Virus record (IMG/VR): IMGVR_UViG_3300044695_006882
Coordinates: 1-33,760 of that record
Reading direction: 5' to 3' (one strand)
Source: a virus
Length of the DNA stretch: 33,760 bases
Positions within the stretch are counted from its first letter, which is position 1. Each line of letters begins with the position of its first letter. A model generated the notes under the pieces. It was not told the origin of the DNA and did not search any database. It saw only the letters and a program-made list of their open reading frames with translations. Both the position numbers and the translations under genes were made by a program. Of this stretch, positions 12,911-20,649 are shown piece by piece.

Positions 12911-13486
12911 TTAGATTTCGTCTTTTAGTCTACCACTTTGTTTCATCCAAATCATAAGATCAATTTGCGCCACACTCATATGTGGGAAATTATGTTTTGC
13001 AAGAAACAAAAATTGTTTTTCTAGTTGTTGATAAAGTTTTTGATTTTGAGGTGTACTTTCTGGAGCGTCATCGACACCGTTATCACGCATCCAAGCAAGA
13101 ATATGAGTATCAAGTACGGCACACTCACAATTCTGTCTAGTATGCAACAAAAAGAAACGAGCAGTTTTCGGTCCAACACCACGAATTTGTAAAAGATCTT
13201 CCAAAGAGCAATTGCGCAAATCAAGATTAAGAGAATCCAAAATAGCTTTGGTGAGTCTGTTATACTGACCGATACGAGAAGCAACAAGAGCATTGTGAAT
13301 GCCGACTTCACCAAGGTTTTGTAGGTATTCAAATGGAAGGACATCTTTGTTTAAAAGTCGAGCGAGACATTTACTAGCGTAGTCGCTATTCTTTCCAGCA
13401 ACAAACATGCTGAAAAGCCAAAACGATTGCAGTTCATAATCGTTACGATTGAAGTTGGTGATTTGAGTTGGGGTTATTGCTTGCAT
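12911..13486 (-). CDS. EndoIII-like HhH-GPD DNA glycosylase without Fe-S cluster
   Basis: 191 residues. The helix-hairpin-helix IRGVGPKTARFFLL (101-114) holds Lys107, matching the catalytic lysine of endonuclease III, and VLDTHI supplies the catalytic Asp126. The enzyme should excise oxidised pyrimidines or related lesions and cut the abasic site. The C-terminal CX6CX2CX5C iron-sulfur motif of EndoIII is missing, so it is a reduced member. It has a leaderless A-box promoter. Confidence 0.82.
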   Translation of the reverse strand: MQAITPTQITNFNRNDYELQSFWLFSMFVAGKNSDYASKCLARLLNKDVLPFEYLQNLGEVGIHNALVASRIGQYNRLTKAILDSLNLDLRNCSLEDLLQIRGVGPKTARFFLLHTRQNCECAVLDTHILAWMRDNGVDDAPESTPQNQKLYQQLEKQFLFLAKHNFPHMSVAQIDLMIWMKQSGRLKDEI

Positions 13487-13492
13487 GCCCTT

Positions 13493-13514
13493 ATACTAAA
13501 TTAGTTTTTTATTA
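13493..13514 (-). promoter_or_regulatory. A-box promoter of the DNA glycosylase gene
   Basis: Minus strand: perfect box (13514-13502), 3 bp, TAGTAT (13498-13493), 6 bp, ATG at 13486. Confidence 0.8.
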
Positions 13515-13578
13515 ATTCTTTTTTAGAGTTTTTATAAACAAATATACCACAATGCAAAACAAAACCAATTTTATTATC

Positions 13579-13884
13579 TTATTGTTCTTCTGGTTGTTCT
13601 GCAGAAGATCCTTCAGAGTTTGGTTGCTCTGTAGTAAATTCTTCAACGTTTCCTTGAATTCCAAAAGATACTGTAATGTTTCCTTGTTCATCTTGATTTA
13701 CTATTTTTTGATGTTGCAAACTTAACAAATCTTTTGAAAATGTTTTATCAATTTGCCATAATTGTTTGGATGCCCAATTTAAATGTGGTGATGCCATCAA
13801 CACGACTACAGAACCAAGTTCTGATGTTGTTAAGTTTTCTTCGACTATTGATACTGGGATTTCAATTACTTTTTCTTTTTTCAT
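13579..13884 (-). CDS. Hypothetical protein coupled to the RadA-like gene
   Basis: 101 residues. The segment TTSELGSVVVLMASPHLNWASKQLWQIDK looks like a small helical domain (short start TTSELGSVVV shown), followed by a strand pair DEQGNITVSFGI and a Gln/Glu/Ser-rich tail. Its ATG overlaps the stop of the RadA-like gene (TAATG), so the two are translated together and may act in one complex. Confidence 0.65.
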   Translation of the reverse strand: MKKEKVIEIPVSIVEENLTTSELGSVVVLMASPHLNWASKQLWQIDKTFSKDLLSLQHQKIVNQDEQGNITVSFGIQGNVEEFTTEQPNSEGSSAEQPEEQ

Positions 13885-14840
13885 TATTTCGATTCTAATT
13901 GTTTGACTAATTCTTTTAGAAAAGTTTCATCTTTTATTGAATTCACTTTCCATACTGATTCTGATCCTCTGCCATATTTGCATAATTTATTTTCTGCAAC
14001 CAACTCTCTCAATATATTATTAGCAGTTTGTGTGCTAATGTCAAGTTCTTCAGATACACGCGCAACAGTAATCAAAGGTGGTTCTACCATATTAATGATA
14101 TGATTCTTCCTTGTTTGTGATATTGAAACTTTTGAGGTTTTTACTTTTTCCTCTGGTTCATACGCTCCCAAAAATGTATATCCAGATGATTCCATGATTG
14201 CTTTGTATTGTGCTGTTGGTCCGAATCTATTCTTGTAAACATTGATTATTCTATAATCTTTACCAAGTTCTTCGTCTTTGTCAATTTTCAAATTAACATC
14301 AACAGCATATGGTAAAGTGGTTCCGCCTTTCAGTTCTCCGCTTGTTGTCATTTGAACAATGAAAAGTAAAGCGCAATCGTATACTTTAGCTTTTTTAATC
14401 AATGTGTTGACAAAATATTGAACCTTTTGTCTTGAATTCAAATCATTATCGGTTGTTAAACATTGAAAGCTATCAATCACCAAGAAATCCATATTCTTCA
14501 TATGCTGTACGATTTCATCTACATTTGTGATTGTGGCAATTTTTAAATTTTTAACATTCAAACGCTTCGCATTGTATGCGATTTGTCTAATATCTTCTTC
14601 TCCAGATGTATAACCAACCTTGTATCCCTTGGTTGTTAACTTTTCTGAAAGAATTAAAGAAAATACACTTTTACCAGTTCCTGGTTTTGCTATTAAAGTC
14701 ATCGTAGATCCTGGCAATATACCATCTCCGAATATAGAATCTAATTCATCATCTCCTGTTTTAATTCTATTAAAGTAACTATTTGGAATGGATACATCTC
14801 CAATACGAGTAAATTCAACATGTTCGTGATTTAATAACAT
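13884..14840 (-). CDS. RadA/Sms-like RecA-fold ATPase with C-terminal winged helix
   Basis: 318 residues. Walker A AKPGTGKS (51-58), a sensor-like strand YTSGEEDIRQ (77-86), Walker B DFLVIDSFQ (118-125) and the RadA-specific KNRFG motif (203-207). RadA is a RecA-fold helicase that drives branch migration in recombination. The protein lacks RadA's N-terminal zinc finger and the Lon-like domain; instead residues about 250-305 form a helix-turn-helix (VARVSEELDISTQTANNILREL region). DnaB-family or KaiC-like ATPases are alternatives, but KNRFG favours RadA. Confidence 0.85.
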   Translation of the reverse strand: MLLNHEHVEFTRIGDVSIPNSYFNRIKTGDDELDSIFGDGILPGSTMTLIAKPGTGKSVFSLILSEKLTTKGYKVGYTSGEEDIRQIAYNAKRLNVKNLKIATITNVDEIVQHMKNMDFLVIDSFQCLTTDNDLNSRQKVQYFVNTLIKKAKVYDCALLFIVQMTTSGELKGGTTLPYAVDVNLKIDKDEELGKDYRIINVYKNRFGPTAQYKAIMESSGYTFLGAYEPEEKVKTSKVSISQTRKNHIINMVEPPLITVARVSEELDISTQTANNILRELVAENKLCKYGRGSESVWKVNSIKDETFLKELVKQLESK

Positions 14841-14846
14841 GACGTT

Positions 14847-14868
14847 AGATTACTCTAGTTTTTTATTA
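14847..14868 (-). promoter_or_regulatory. A-box promoter of the RadA-like gene
   Basis: Minus strand: perfect box (14868-14856), 3 bp, TAATCT (14852-14847), 6 bp, ATG at 14840. Confidence 0.8.
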
Positions 14869-14876
14869 ATGAATCT

Positions 14877-15071
14877 TTATTCGAAATTCTTAATGAACCA
14901 ATCAGAAATTTCCCAATGGAAGTCTTTTTCATTTTTGATAGATCCAGCCTTTACATAAATGTAACTTTCGGGATGTTCCCCATCGTAATCGCTCCAAACT
15001 TCAATAACATCATCATCATTCATGATGAAATAATAATTGTTGATTTCCGCTTCGTATTTACCTTTGCTCAT
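14877..15071 (-). CDS. Small acidic hypothetical protein
   Basis: 64 residues, aromatic and acidic (YYFIMNDDDVIEVWSDYDGE), ending HWEISDWFIKNFE. Alternating strands suggest a compact beta protein. It overlaps the upstream HExxH gene by 4 bp (ATGA). Confidence 0.65.
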   Translation of the reverse strand: MSKGKYEAEINNYYFIMNDDDVIEVWSDYDGEHPESYIYVKAGSIKNEKDFHWEISDWFIKNFE

Positions 15072-15952
15072 AGTCTTGTTATTACTTTTTTAACTGCATT
15101 TTTAAATTTATATGTTGCTACATTATTAGGCACATTTTTCCAATTTGTGATTATCTCTGCAAAAAATTCATCGGGATTACTTACAGAATAAGCAGATGGC
15201 CATTTCATAAGTTTGGCTATCCTTTCTCTTTGTAATTTGTAATCTTCTCTTTTAGAATCTTGCAATCTATATGTTTTTTTCTTTTTAATTCTTCTATGGT
15301 ATTCATCTAACATATCTACATACGCTTTTAATAATATTGGATATGATTGTTTTGGAATTAAATCAGCAATAAAGTGAGCATATTCATGCAACAAAAAATC
15401 TGGTCTATCGGTATAGTGTTGATCTAAATAAATCACTCCTCTGGAATAATAAGCAGGTACAATGTCGTTCGGATCATATGATATGTTTTCGTTTTTTATA
15501 TCTGTAATTACGACCTTTGGTCTTTTTAATGGCAAAATACCATAAACTCTTTTTAAAAACTCAGGAACTGTAACTTTTAATTGATTTATTACTCTTATTC
15601 TACTTGGAGTATTAAGAAATTTTTCATCTTTTTTGATATTGATTTCAATACCTTGATGACTTAATTCATCAACGCCACGTATGACAAATTTAATATAGTT
15701 TCTTTTTGATACCGTTGGTTTTAATATACGCTCTCTTAATTTTTCTTCGGTTTGTTTTAAAAATCTATCAGCAGATTCTGGATTTCTTAATTTTAATAAT
15801 TTATAAGTATCTTGAACTTTTTGCTGTTTTAATTTTTTAGAAAGTTCTCTCTTAAATATAGATTGTTTTGAAAGAGTTTTAAGATCTTTCAATTCTTGCT
15901 TTCTAAGAGGATTTTTTTCTCTTTTTTCAAAGAAAATATCGAAACTGTCCAC
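15068..15952 (-). CDS. Zinc-metallopeptidase-like protein (HEYAH)
   Basis: 294 residues. A basic, helical N-terminus (about 1-110) is followed by a zincin-like domain: LLHEYAHFIADL with the HExxH zinc motif near residue 188 and, about 70 residues on, SNPDEFFAEIITNW, whose glutamates can supply the third ligand. I expect a metallopeptidase; substrate unknown. Start codon is GTG at 15952, as no ATG fits. It overlaps the next gene by 4 bp and follows the phosphoesterase gene after 8 bp. Confidence 0.7.
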   Translation of the reverse strand: MDSFDIFFEKREKNPLRKQELKDLKTLSKQSIFKRELSKKLKQQKVQDTYKLLKLRNPESADRFLKQTEEKLRERILKPTVSKRNYIKFVIRGVDELSHQGIEINIKKDEKFLNTPSRIRVINQLKVTVPEFLKRVYGILPLKRPKVVITDIKNENISYDPNDIVPAYYSRGVIYLDQHYTDRPDFLLHEYAHFIADLIPKQSYPILLKAYVDMLDEYHRRIKKKKTYRLQDSKREDYKLQRERIAKLMKWPSAYSVSNPDEFFAEIITNWKNVPNNVATYKFKNAVKKVITRL

Positions 15953-15960
15953 TGTAATAT

Positions 15961-17076
15961 TTAACCTGCTACGATAGTTTTTCCAAGGGTGGCTACATGA
16001 GCCATTCCATTATCAACTCTGACTTGTTCAACCGAATAAGGTTGAGCGCCATTACATTCATCCAATCCAACGATACTAAAACCATTTTGCCAGTTTGGAG
16101 CAGATGCATAAATAGGTTTCAAATCACAAGCACACGCATTTTCCCAAGCATAAACTTGTGTATCTGGACGCTTACCAATGCCTGGAATTCTTTGCGCAGT
16201 AGCACCAAACCTATGGGTATGGTTATGCATCAATGAGATGTTGAACTTATCAAGCATTCCTCTTGCTGAATAACCACCATTCTTACGAACAACATCACCG
16301 TGCATAATAACAAAATCATCTGTGAGGTTAACATAATCTACCAGATTTACTGTTTCATTAAACTCGCCAAGAAATACTTCTTCATATGATAGTCTTTCTC
16401 TAATTTCTGGTAAACATCCAAGTTCACCGATTCTTTCAGATAGATAGCGCCACCAACGGCCATTAACATCATTACCGCTATGATTAGCATTAACTTCATA
16501 AATGATTGCATCATCTGGTGCTAGACTAATCAATTCTTTCAAGAACGATTGATAAGCAACTCTTTCATCAAGTAATGAATATTGATGTCTAATATCTTTA
16601 GAGTAGCGAGAGACAGCAAACAGATCGAGAGTATCACCATTAAGAACAATTGTCTTGGGTCTCAGTTCTGCTACAACTTCAAAAAAGATTTCCAATGTTT
16701 TTGGGCAATGTTTTGGGAAATGCATATCACCAATAACAACAGCATAGTCATTAGACTCTTTGACGTATGTAGAGGTCTGAGGAACGGTAACTTTGATAGG
16801 TGCTAGTTGTTCTAAGAAAGAAAATACCTCATCTTCTGTCTTTTTAAACCTTGCTGGCTTTTCTCTTTGAAGATTCTCATTTATATGTCCTTGAACTTCG
16901 TTATCACTACCTGACTCGAAATTGAAAAAGTCGGTATCATAATTTGATTGAGATTGTTTTTCATAAGCTTTGACCCAATCAAAAGCTGTTGAACGAGGAA
17001 CGCCAAAGGTTCTTTGAATTTCATTAAATGACATTCCGTCTCGTTTGGCTTGGATTACTTGTTGTTTTATATTCAT
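15961..17076 (-). CDS. Calcineurin-like phosphoesterase with N-terminal HTH
   Basis: 371 residues. Residues about 1-42 form a helix-turn-helix (FNEIQRTFGVPRSTAFDWVK), and about 112-340 a binuclear metallophosphoesterase: VVIGDMHFP, LNGDTLDLF, NANHSGND in place of GNHD, IMHGD and HNHTHR. The combination suggests a sequence-guided DNA phosphodiesterase or nuclease related to the Mre11/SbcD fold. It overlaps the next upstream gene by 4 bp. It is one of three metallophosphoesterases in the window. Confidence 0.82.
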   Translation of the reverse strand: MNIKQQVIQAKRDGMSFNEIQRTFGVPRSTAFDWVKAYEKQSQSNYDTDFFNFESGSDNEVQGHINENLQREKPARFKKTEDEVFSFLEQLAPIKVTVPQTSTYVKESNDYAVVIGDMHFPKHCPKTLEIFFEVVAELRPKTIVLNGDTLDLFAVSRYSKDIRHQYSLLDERVAYQSFLKELISLAPDDAIIYEVNANHSGNDVNGRWWRYLSERIGELGCLPEIRERLSYEEVFLGEFNETVNLVDYVNLTDDFVIMHGDVVRKNGGYSARGMLDKFNISLMHNHTHRFGATAQRIPGIGKRPDTQVYAWENACACDLKPIYASAPNWQNGFSIVGLDECNGAQPYSVEQVRVDNGMAHVATLGKTIVAG

Positions 17077-17285
17077 GCTTGTTGTTTGTTAAAAAATTCT
17101 TTAAATGATTGTTTAAATTTATTTATATCTTCTTGAGTGGCAGTTTCTAATTCTCTTTCTGCTTCTTCATATGTATCATGATTTGAAACAAAGTCAACTT
17201 TACCATTTCCAACATTATAAAGAATGTCATAGGTATTATCATCAGATCGTCTAACAATTCTAAATCTACTTTTTCGAGGAATCAT
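17073..17285 (-). CDS. Small hypothetical phage protein
   Basis: 70 residues: MIPRKSRFRIVRRSDDNTYD, then a strand and the helix TYEEAERELETATQEDINKFKQ. The FRIV...TYEEAE layout resembles the protein at 12340-12609. ATGA overlap with the phosphoesterase gene indicates coupling. Confidence 0.65.
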   Translation of the reverse strand: MIPRKSRFRIVRRSDDNTYDILYNVGNGKVDFVSNHDTYEEAERELETATQEDINKFKQSFKEFFNKQQA

Positions 17286-17478
17286 ATGAATTATTTATTG
17301 AGGTGACATCAACATACTTTAATCCAAATCCGCAATCGTCTACGAGATAGTTTATTGCTTTGTAAGCATCGGTTGGAAAAAATCCAATTTTTGGGTAGAG
17401 TACATAAAGGTCATTTGAAACATTTATGTTATGTTCCTTTAGTAAAGTTATAGCTTCTTCTCTGTTTTTGAAGTTCAC
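17266..17478 (-). CDS. Small hypothetical protein with GTG start
   Basis: 70 residues from a GTG at 17478 (NREEAITLLKEHNINVSNDL...), with an alpha-beta pattern and the aromatic block VLYPKIGFFPTDAYKAINYL. It overlaps the next gene by 20 bp. No ATG is available, so either GTG is used or the frame is not a gene; its amino-acid composition looks protein-like. Confidence 0.5.
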   Translation of the reverse strand: MNFKNREEAITLLKEHNINVSNDLYVLYPKIGFFPTDAYKAINYLVDDCGFGLKYVDVTSINNSYDSSKK

Positions 17479-17620
17479 TTATCTGACTATTTAACCAATA
17501 TAATTTGATATTAGTTAAGCCATGTGAATCTTTTTTTTTAAAATTCAGTTTTCCAATTAAGTTTAGAAGATTTGCAAGAAATATTAATATCATCACGATC
17601 TTCAAGATCACTGATGTCAT
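17429..17620 (-). CDS. Possible small membrane protein
   Basis: 63 residues with one hydrophobic helix (VILKIVMILIFLANLLNLIG, residues 4-23) and a charged coiled-coil tail (NSQISELQKQRRSYN). It overlaps both neighbours in other frames (83 bp upstream, 50 bp downstream), more than is usual here. A later in-frame ATG at 17593 would reduce the upstream overlap. Confidence 0.35.
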   Translation of the reverse strand: MTSVILKIVMILIFLANLLNLIGKLNFKKKDSHGLTNIKLYWLNSQISELQKQRRSYNFTKGT

Positions 17621-17825
17621 ATTCTATCTCATCAACCCATTCATTATATTCACGAGTTTCGAATACATCTTTTATAATAGTTTCATCAAAAGTTTGATGG
17701 AAAAGTATTGTTTTGAATGTTTCAATCCAATCTTCAATATTGGCATCTGGACCGAGTGTCAAATGAATGGTTTTATCTGGACGAAATCCACCTTCAATAG
17801 TTATTTTAATTGGTTCTGTTTTCAT
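17538..17825 (-). CDS. Hypothetical protein downstream of thyX
   Basis: 95 residues from the ATG at 17825 (MKTEPIKITIEGGFRPDKTI). Beta-rich start, then an amphipathic helix and an acidic stretch EWVDEIEYDISDLEDRDD. The start chosen follows the thyX stop by 13 bp; a further upstream ATG would overlap thyX. Function unknown. Confidence 0.65.
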   Translation of the reverse strand: MKTEPIKITIEGGFRPDKTIHLTLGPDANIEDWIETFKTILFHQTFDETIIKDVFETREYNEWVDEIEYDISDLEDRDDINISCKSSKLNWKTEF

Positions 17826-17838
17826 ATAATTCATAATA

Positions 17839-18516
17839 TTAAAATTTCCAAGCTTGTAGTGTATGTTTAAATGGTTCACCTTCAATATTTTTTACAAGTT
17901 CAAGCATCTTCTCAGCAATCTCTCTAATTTCTTTTTGTGCATGCTCAGAGTTACGAAGCTTCAAAAAGTTTGCAAAACTTCTCATATTAAATTGTACATC
18001 AGATTGAATTTGAGAATTGTAAGTTTTAAAAAATCGTGCGCTTTCTTTTGCTCGTTTGCGACCAAGAATGGGTGTAAGTTCCTCTAGACACTGATGATAA
18101 TACTTATTGCCCATTTGCGTATACTCTTCAAGAACTCCTGCCCAACTATAAACAGATATAGATTCATGTGAATTGCCAGCACAACCATCTTCATCTGCAT
18201 TGTCTAATGCAATCCAATCAGTAGGAATGTAATACTTATCATCATTCAATTCTTTGTATCGGGCTGATTCAGCATTAATACTAGCAATGCGATGCTTGAG
18301 CAGGTGAATATGAGCGCTAACATCGGTATCAACAAGAAAATGCACACTACCTTTCTCAAACGGTGTTTCGTGACCGTTAGACCAGAGCATGTCGATGAGT
18401 TTAGGAATGCGCGATTTCTTTTCATCATTTAATTCTCTTGATGTACTTGTCCATGCACTACATGCAATAATTTCGTCTGATCCATAGTGTCCAATTAGTT
18501 CTACTTTATTTATCAT
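17839..18516 (-). CDS. thyX: Flavin-dependent thymidylate synthase ThyX
   Basis: 225 residues, typical ThyX size. The family signature RHRxxSxNExSxR appears as KHRIASINAESAR (74-86), and the C-terminal FNMRSFANFLKLRN...AQKEIR block is present. ThyX makes dTMP from dUMP using methylenetetrahydrofolate and FADH2. Two signature positions differ from consensus (R to K at 74, E to A at 82), although a Glu follows at 83. The ATG at 18516 is 4 bp after the upstream stop; an earlier in-frame codon would overlap that gene. Confidence 0.92.
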   Translation of the reverse strand: MINKVELIGHYGSDEIIACSAWTSTSRELNDEKKSRIPKLIDMLWSNGHETPFEKGSVHFLVDTDVSAHIHLLKHRIASINAESARYKELNDDKYYIPTDWIALDNADEDGCAGNSHESISVYSWAGVLEEYTQMGNKYYHQCLEELTPILGRKRAKESARFFKTYNSQIQSDVQFNMRSFANFLKLRNSEHAQKEIREIAEKMLELVKNIEGEPFKHTLQAWKF

Positions 18517-18520
18517 AATA

Positions 18521-18775
18521 TTAGTAATCTTTTTTGTATTCAAGATTTTGAATTTCTGCTAAATGATCAACGAGATTTGCTAATTCTTGATCGCTGAGAA
18601 TAATCATATCGGTGTAAGGTTTTCCTCTTAAAGTCATCCACGCTTGTTTGATTCTGAAAAGAAAACCTCTAGAAATATCATATTGAAAATGAGCGAAATC
18701 TGTTCCAAAATCTGGATCATGACTTACATAAAGTCCACCATGTCCGCAATCGCATCTAAAAAATTTACCATTCAT
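18521..18775 (-). CDS. Small protein with a CxCGH motif, upstream of thyX
   Basis: 84 residues. The N-terminus GKFFRCDCGHGGLYVSHD contains a CxCxH group that could bind a metal, followed by FRIKQAWMTLRGKPYTDMI and a helical C-terminus. No known function. It is the first gene after an A-box promoter and shares its transcript with thyX. Confidence 0.7.
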   Translation of the reverse strand: MNGKFFRCDCGHGGLYVSHDPDFGTDFAHFQYDISRGFLFRIKQAWMTLRGKPYTDMIILSDQELANLVDHLAEIQNLEYKKDY

Positions 18776-18782
18776 ATGTGTT

Positions 18783-18804
18783 TTTATATTCTAGTTTTTT
18801 ATTT
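18783..18804 (-). promoter_or_regulatory. A-box promoter of the thyX operon
   Basis: Minus strand: AAATAAAAAACTA (18804-18792, includes the upstream stop TAA), 3 bp, TATAAA (18788-18783), 7 bp, ATG at 18775. It is the only member without T at the last -10 position and the spacing is one base longer. Confidence 0.65.
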
Positions 18805-18897
18805 GTCATCGTCGTATTTTTCAAAAATAATAAGAGCGGCGATTGCAAAAATAATCATTGAAACGCTGTATAAAATAATTGATATTTCATTCGTCAT
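18799..18897 (-). CDS. 32-residue single-helix membrane protein
   Basis: MTNEISIILYSVSMIIFAIA continues to FEKYDDDK. One transmembrane helix (about 5-25) and a short acidic tail. Its ATG overlaps the upstream gene by 11 bp and its stop codon is part of the next A-box. Too short for any family assignment. Confidence 0.55.
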   Translation of the reverse strand: MTNEISIILYSVSMIIFAIAALIIFEKYDDDK

Positions 18898-19078
18898 AAT
18901 CGTATCCTAATTTATGAGTTTCTATCCAACGGTAATTTCTTTTATCACCGACACGCTCAATGCTCATATGACCATTTTCATATGCTTCACGATGCGTTTC
19001 ATTAACACCCATCCAAAAACCAGCAACCATGCACAAAGCTGTATGAATAACCAATAAAATTACAACGATAATATTCAT
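18887..19078 (-). CDS. Small N-anchored membrane protein
   Basis: 63 residues with a transmembrane helix at 2-24 (IIVVILLVIHTALCMVAGFW) and a hydrophilic C-terminal half with NETHREAYENGHMSIE. Likely a cytoplasm-facing small phage membrane protein. It follows the preceding stop by 3 bp. Confidence 0.65.
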   Translation of the reverse strand: MNIIVVILLVIHTALCMVAGFWMGVNETHREAYENGHMSIERVGDKRNYRWIETHKLGYDYDE

Positions 19079-19081
19079 AAT

Positions 19082-19375
19082 TTAAGAATTCATTACCTTC
19101 AATAAATCTCTTCTGTTTTCAATATAAAATTCTTCATCACCAATCTTTACTTGCATTCCTCTTTCTCCCATATCATTGTCATAGATATACCACATAATCC
19201 AACCATCTGGATCGACAATATCTACTGTATCTTCAAATGCTTTCCAAACAGTGTTGTAAAATGAACCATTAATATCCATAAACCCTGCATCATACGCTTT
19301 ATCCATTACTTTTTTTAAAGCAATATATGAATCTAAAATTTTATTTAGTTCTTCAATAGTAAGTTGTTTGTTCAT
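19082..19375 (-). CDS. Hypothetical protein
   Basis: 97 residues from the ATG at 19375 (MNKQLTIEELNKILDSYIAL), mainly helical in front and beta in the second half (GWIMWYIYDNDMGERGMQVK). The start forms an ATGA overlap with the phosphoesterase stop; the longer upstream alternative is less likely. Function unknown. Confidence 0.65.
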   Translation of the reverse strand: MNKQLTIEELNKILDSYIALKKVMDKAYDAGFMDINGSFYNTVWKAFEDTVDIVDPDGWIMWYIYDNDMGERGMQVKIGDEEFYIENRRDLLKVMNS

Positions 19376-20043
19376 CTTATTTCTTTGATTTCTAGTTCGT
19401 CTAATATTGTACTCACACATCCATCAAAGTCAACTACAGAATACTGATGAAAATGACCGCAATAGTGACGAGACGCACCACAAAGTTTAATCAACACATC
19501 GTGATCTTTGCGTTCTTGTAAACACTCATCCCAAAGTGTTTCATCACGATCACACCAACCCGAAATTCCATCTTTGTCAAATGAACCACTCCATGTAGGT
19601 GCGCTATGTGTTACAAGTACATCACAACGCTTTATTTTAGAATAATCCAAGATGAACTTTTCATTAGTCCAATATGACACTCCTTCTTTTCGTATCTTAC
19701 GATCAATACTAACAGCGCCTCCAACAAACAAAAACTCTTTATCATTTAGAGTCATTGATGTATAGTCTGGGAGTAACTTAAAATTACTAAAATCGACACT
19801 ACCATCAAAATAAGCAGGATCATCATGATTGCCGCGAATGCCAATAAAGTCAATGCCCTTACCACCAAAAAAGCTATTGATATAGTCAAACTGACGAGCT
19901 TGTCTTTCAGTATTTAGAAATCCAACACCCAAATCTCCTACCCCAATCAGTGTGAAGTTACGAATTTCCGATGCTTTAATTTTTAAGAAAAGCTGATCCC
20001 ATTTGCCATGGATGTCTCCTACTATATAAATTGGTTTGCTCAT
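19372..20043 (-). CDS. Calcineurin-like metallophosphoesterase (Ser/Thr phosphatase-like)
   Basis: 223 residues. Metal motifs in order: YIVGDIHGKWD, IGVGDLGVGF (GD without the usual GDxxDRG), IRGNHDDP, VTHSAP and CGHFHQ. The pattern resembles phage lambda-type protein phosphatases and diadenosine tetraphosphatases; substrate not determined. ATGA junctions with the genes on both sides show translational coupling. Start at 20043 chosen for this reason. Confidence 0.82.
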   Translation of the reverse strand: MSKPIYIVGDIHGKWDQLFLKIKASEIRNFTLIGVGDLGVGFLNTERQARQFDYINSFFGGKGIDFIGIRGNHDDPAYFDGSVDFSNFKLLPDYTSMTLNDKEFLFVGGAVSIDRKIRKEGVSYWTNEKFILDYSKIKRCDVLVTHSAPTWSGSFDKDGISGWCDRDETLWDECLQERKDHDVLIKLCGASRHYCGHFHQYSVVDFDGCVSTILDELEIKEIR

Positions 20044-20645
20044 AATTGACTGCATATTTTCTCGTGTCTTTTTTTAAGTTTATCGTCATAGTTATTAGGA
20101 TCTAAGTAAAAATCTAATGAATGCAATTGTGTTGATGAAAGTTTTCTAAGAGCTGGAGAGTATGGAGATTTACTATTTTTAGTCCATGATCTTAATTTTT
20201 CAACAGTATGATAAAAGAATAGATAGCAGTTTGCGCCTCGTGTGTAGTTATCGACATCAATATCAAGTTTATATTTTTTGATAGTTTGAAGTGCAATACA
20301 CTCACAATGCCATTCCAATTCTATAGCATCCTTTACTGCCTGAGATACTATCTTTTTAGAGTATCTCTTACCATCAAGCCAGTTGAACAAAATGTCACAT
20401 CCTTTCACTTTTGAATTAAAGAATTTACGATGATGTTTCCATTGTAGATAATGAGAATATTCATGCACAAATATTTCAAATGCACAGTCGCGTTTCATTG
20501 CGACTACAAATTCTTTTTGATCTTTATTATCATCAAACCAACCACCATATTTACCATCTATAGCTCTTGTCATAATAAGCTTTATTGAAAAGCCGTCATC
20601 GAGCAATTCATTTACTGCTTTTGCTATAAAGGTATTTTTTTCCAT
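20040..20645 (-). CDS. HExxH metallopeptidase-like phage protein
   Basis: 201 residues. HEYSHYLQW (HExxH, about 79-87) preceded by a hydrophobic strand, and LEWHCECIAL about 50 residues later with a glutamate as likely third zinc ligand. Proteins with HEYxHxLQ...ExxCE occur in several large phages and are annotated as putative peptidases. It is not closely similar to the HEYAH protein at 15068-15952. Confidence 0.7.
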   Translation of the reverse strand: MEKNTFIAKAVNELLDDGFSIKLIMTRAIDGKYGGWFDDNKDQKEFVVAMKRDCAFEIFVHEYSHYLQWKHHRKFFNSKVKGCDILFNWLDGKRYSKKIVSQAVKDAIELEWHCECIALQTIKKYKLDIDVDNYTRGANCYLFFYHTVEKLRSWTKNSKSPYSPALRKLSSTQLHSLDFYLDPNNYDDKLKKRHEKICSQL

Positions 20646-20649
20646 GGCG

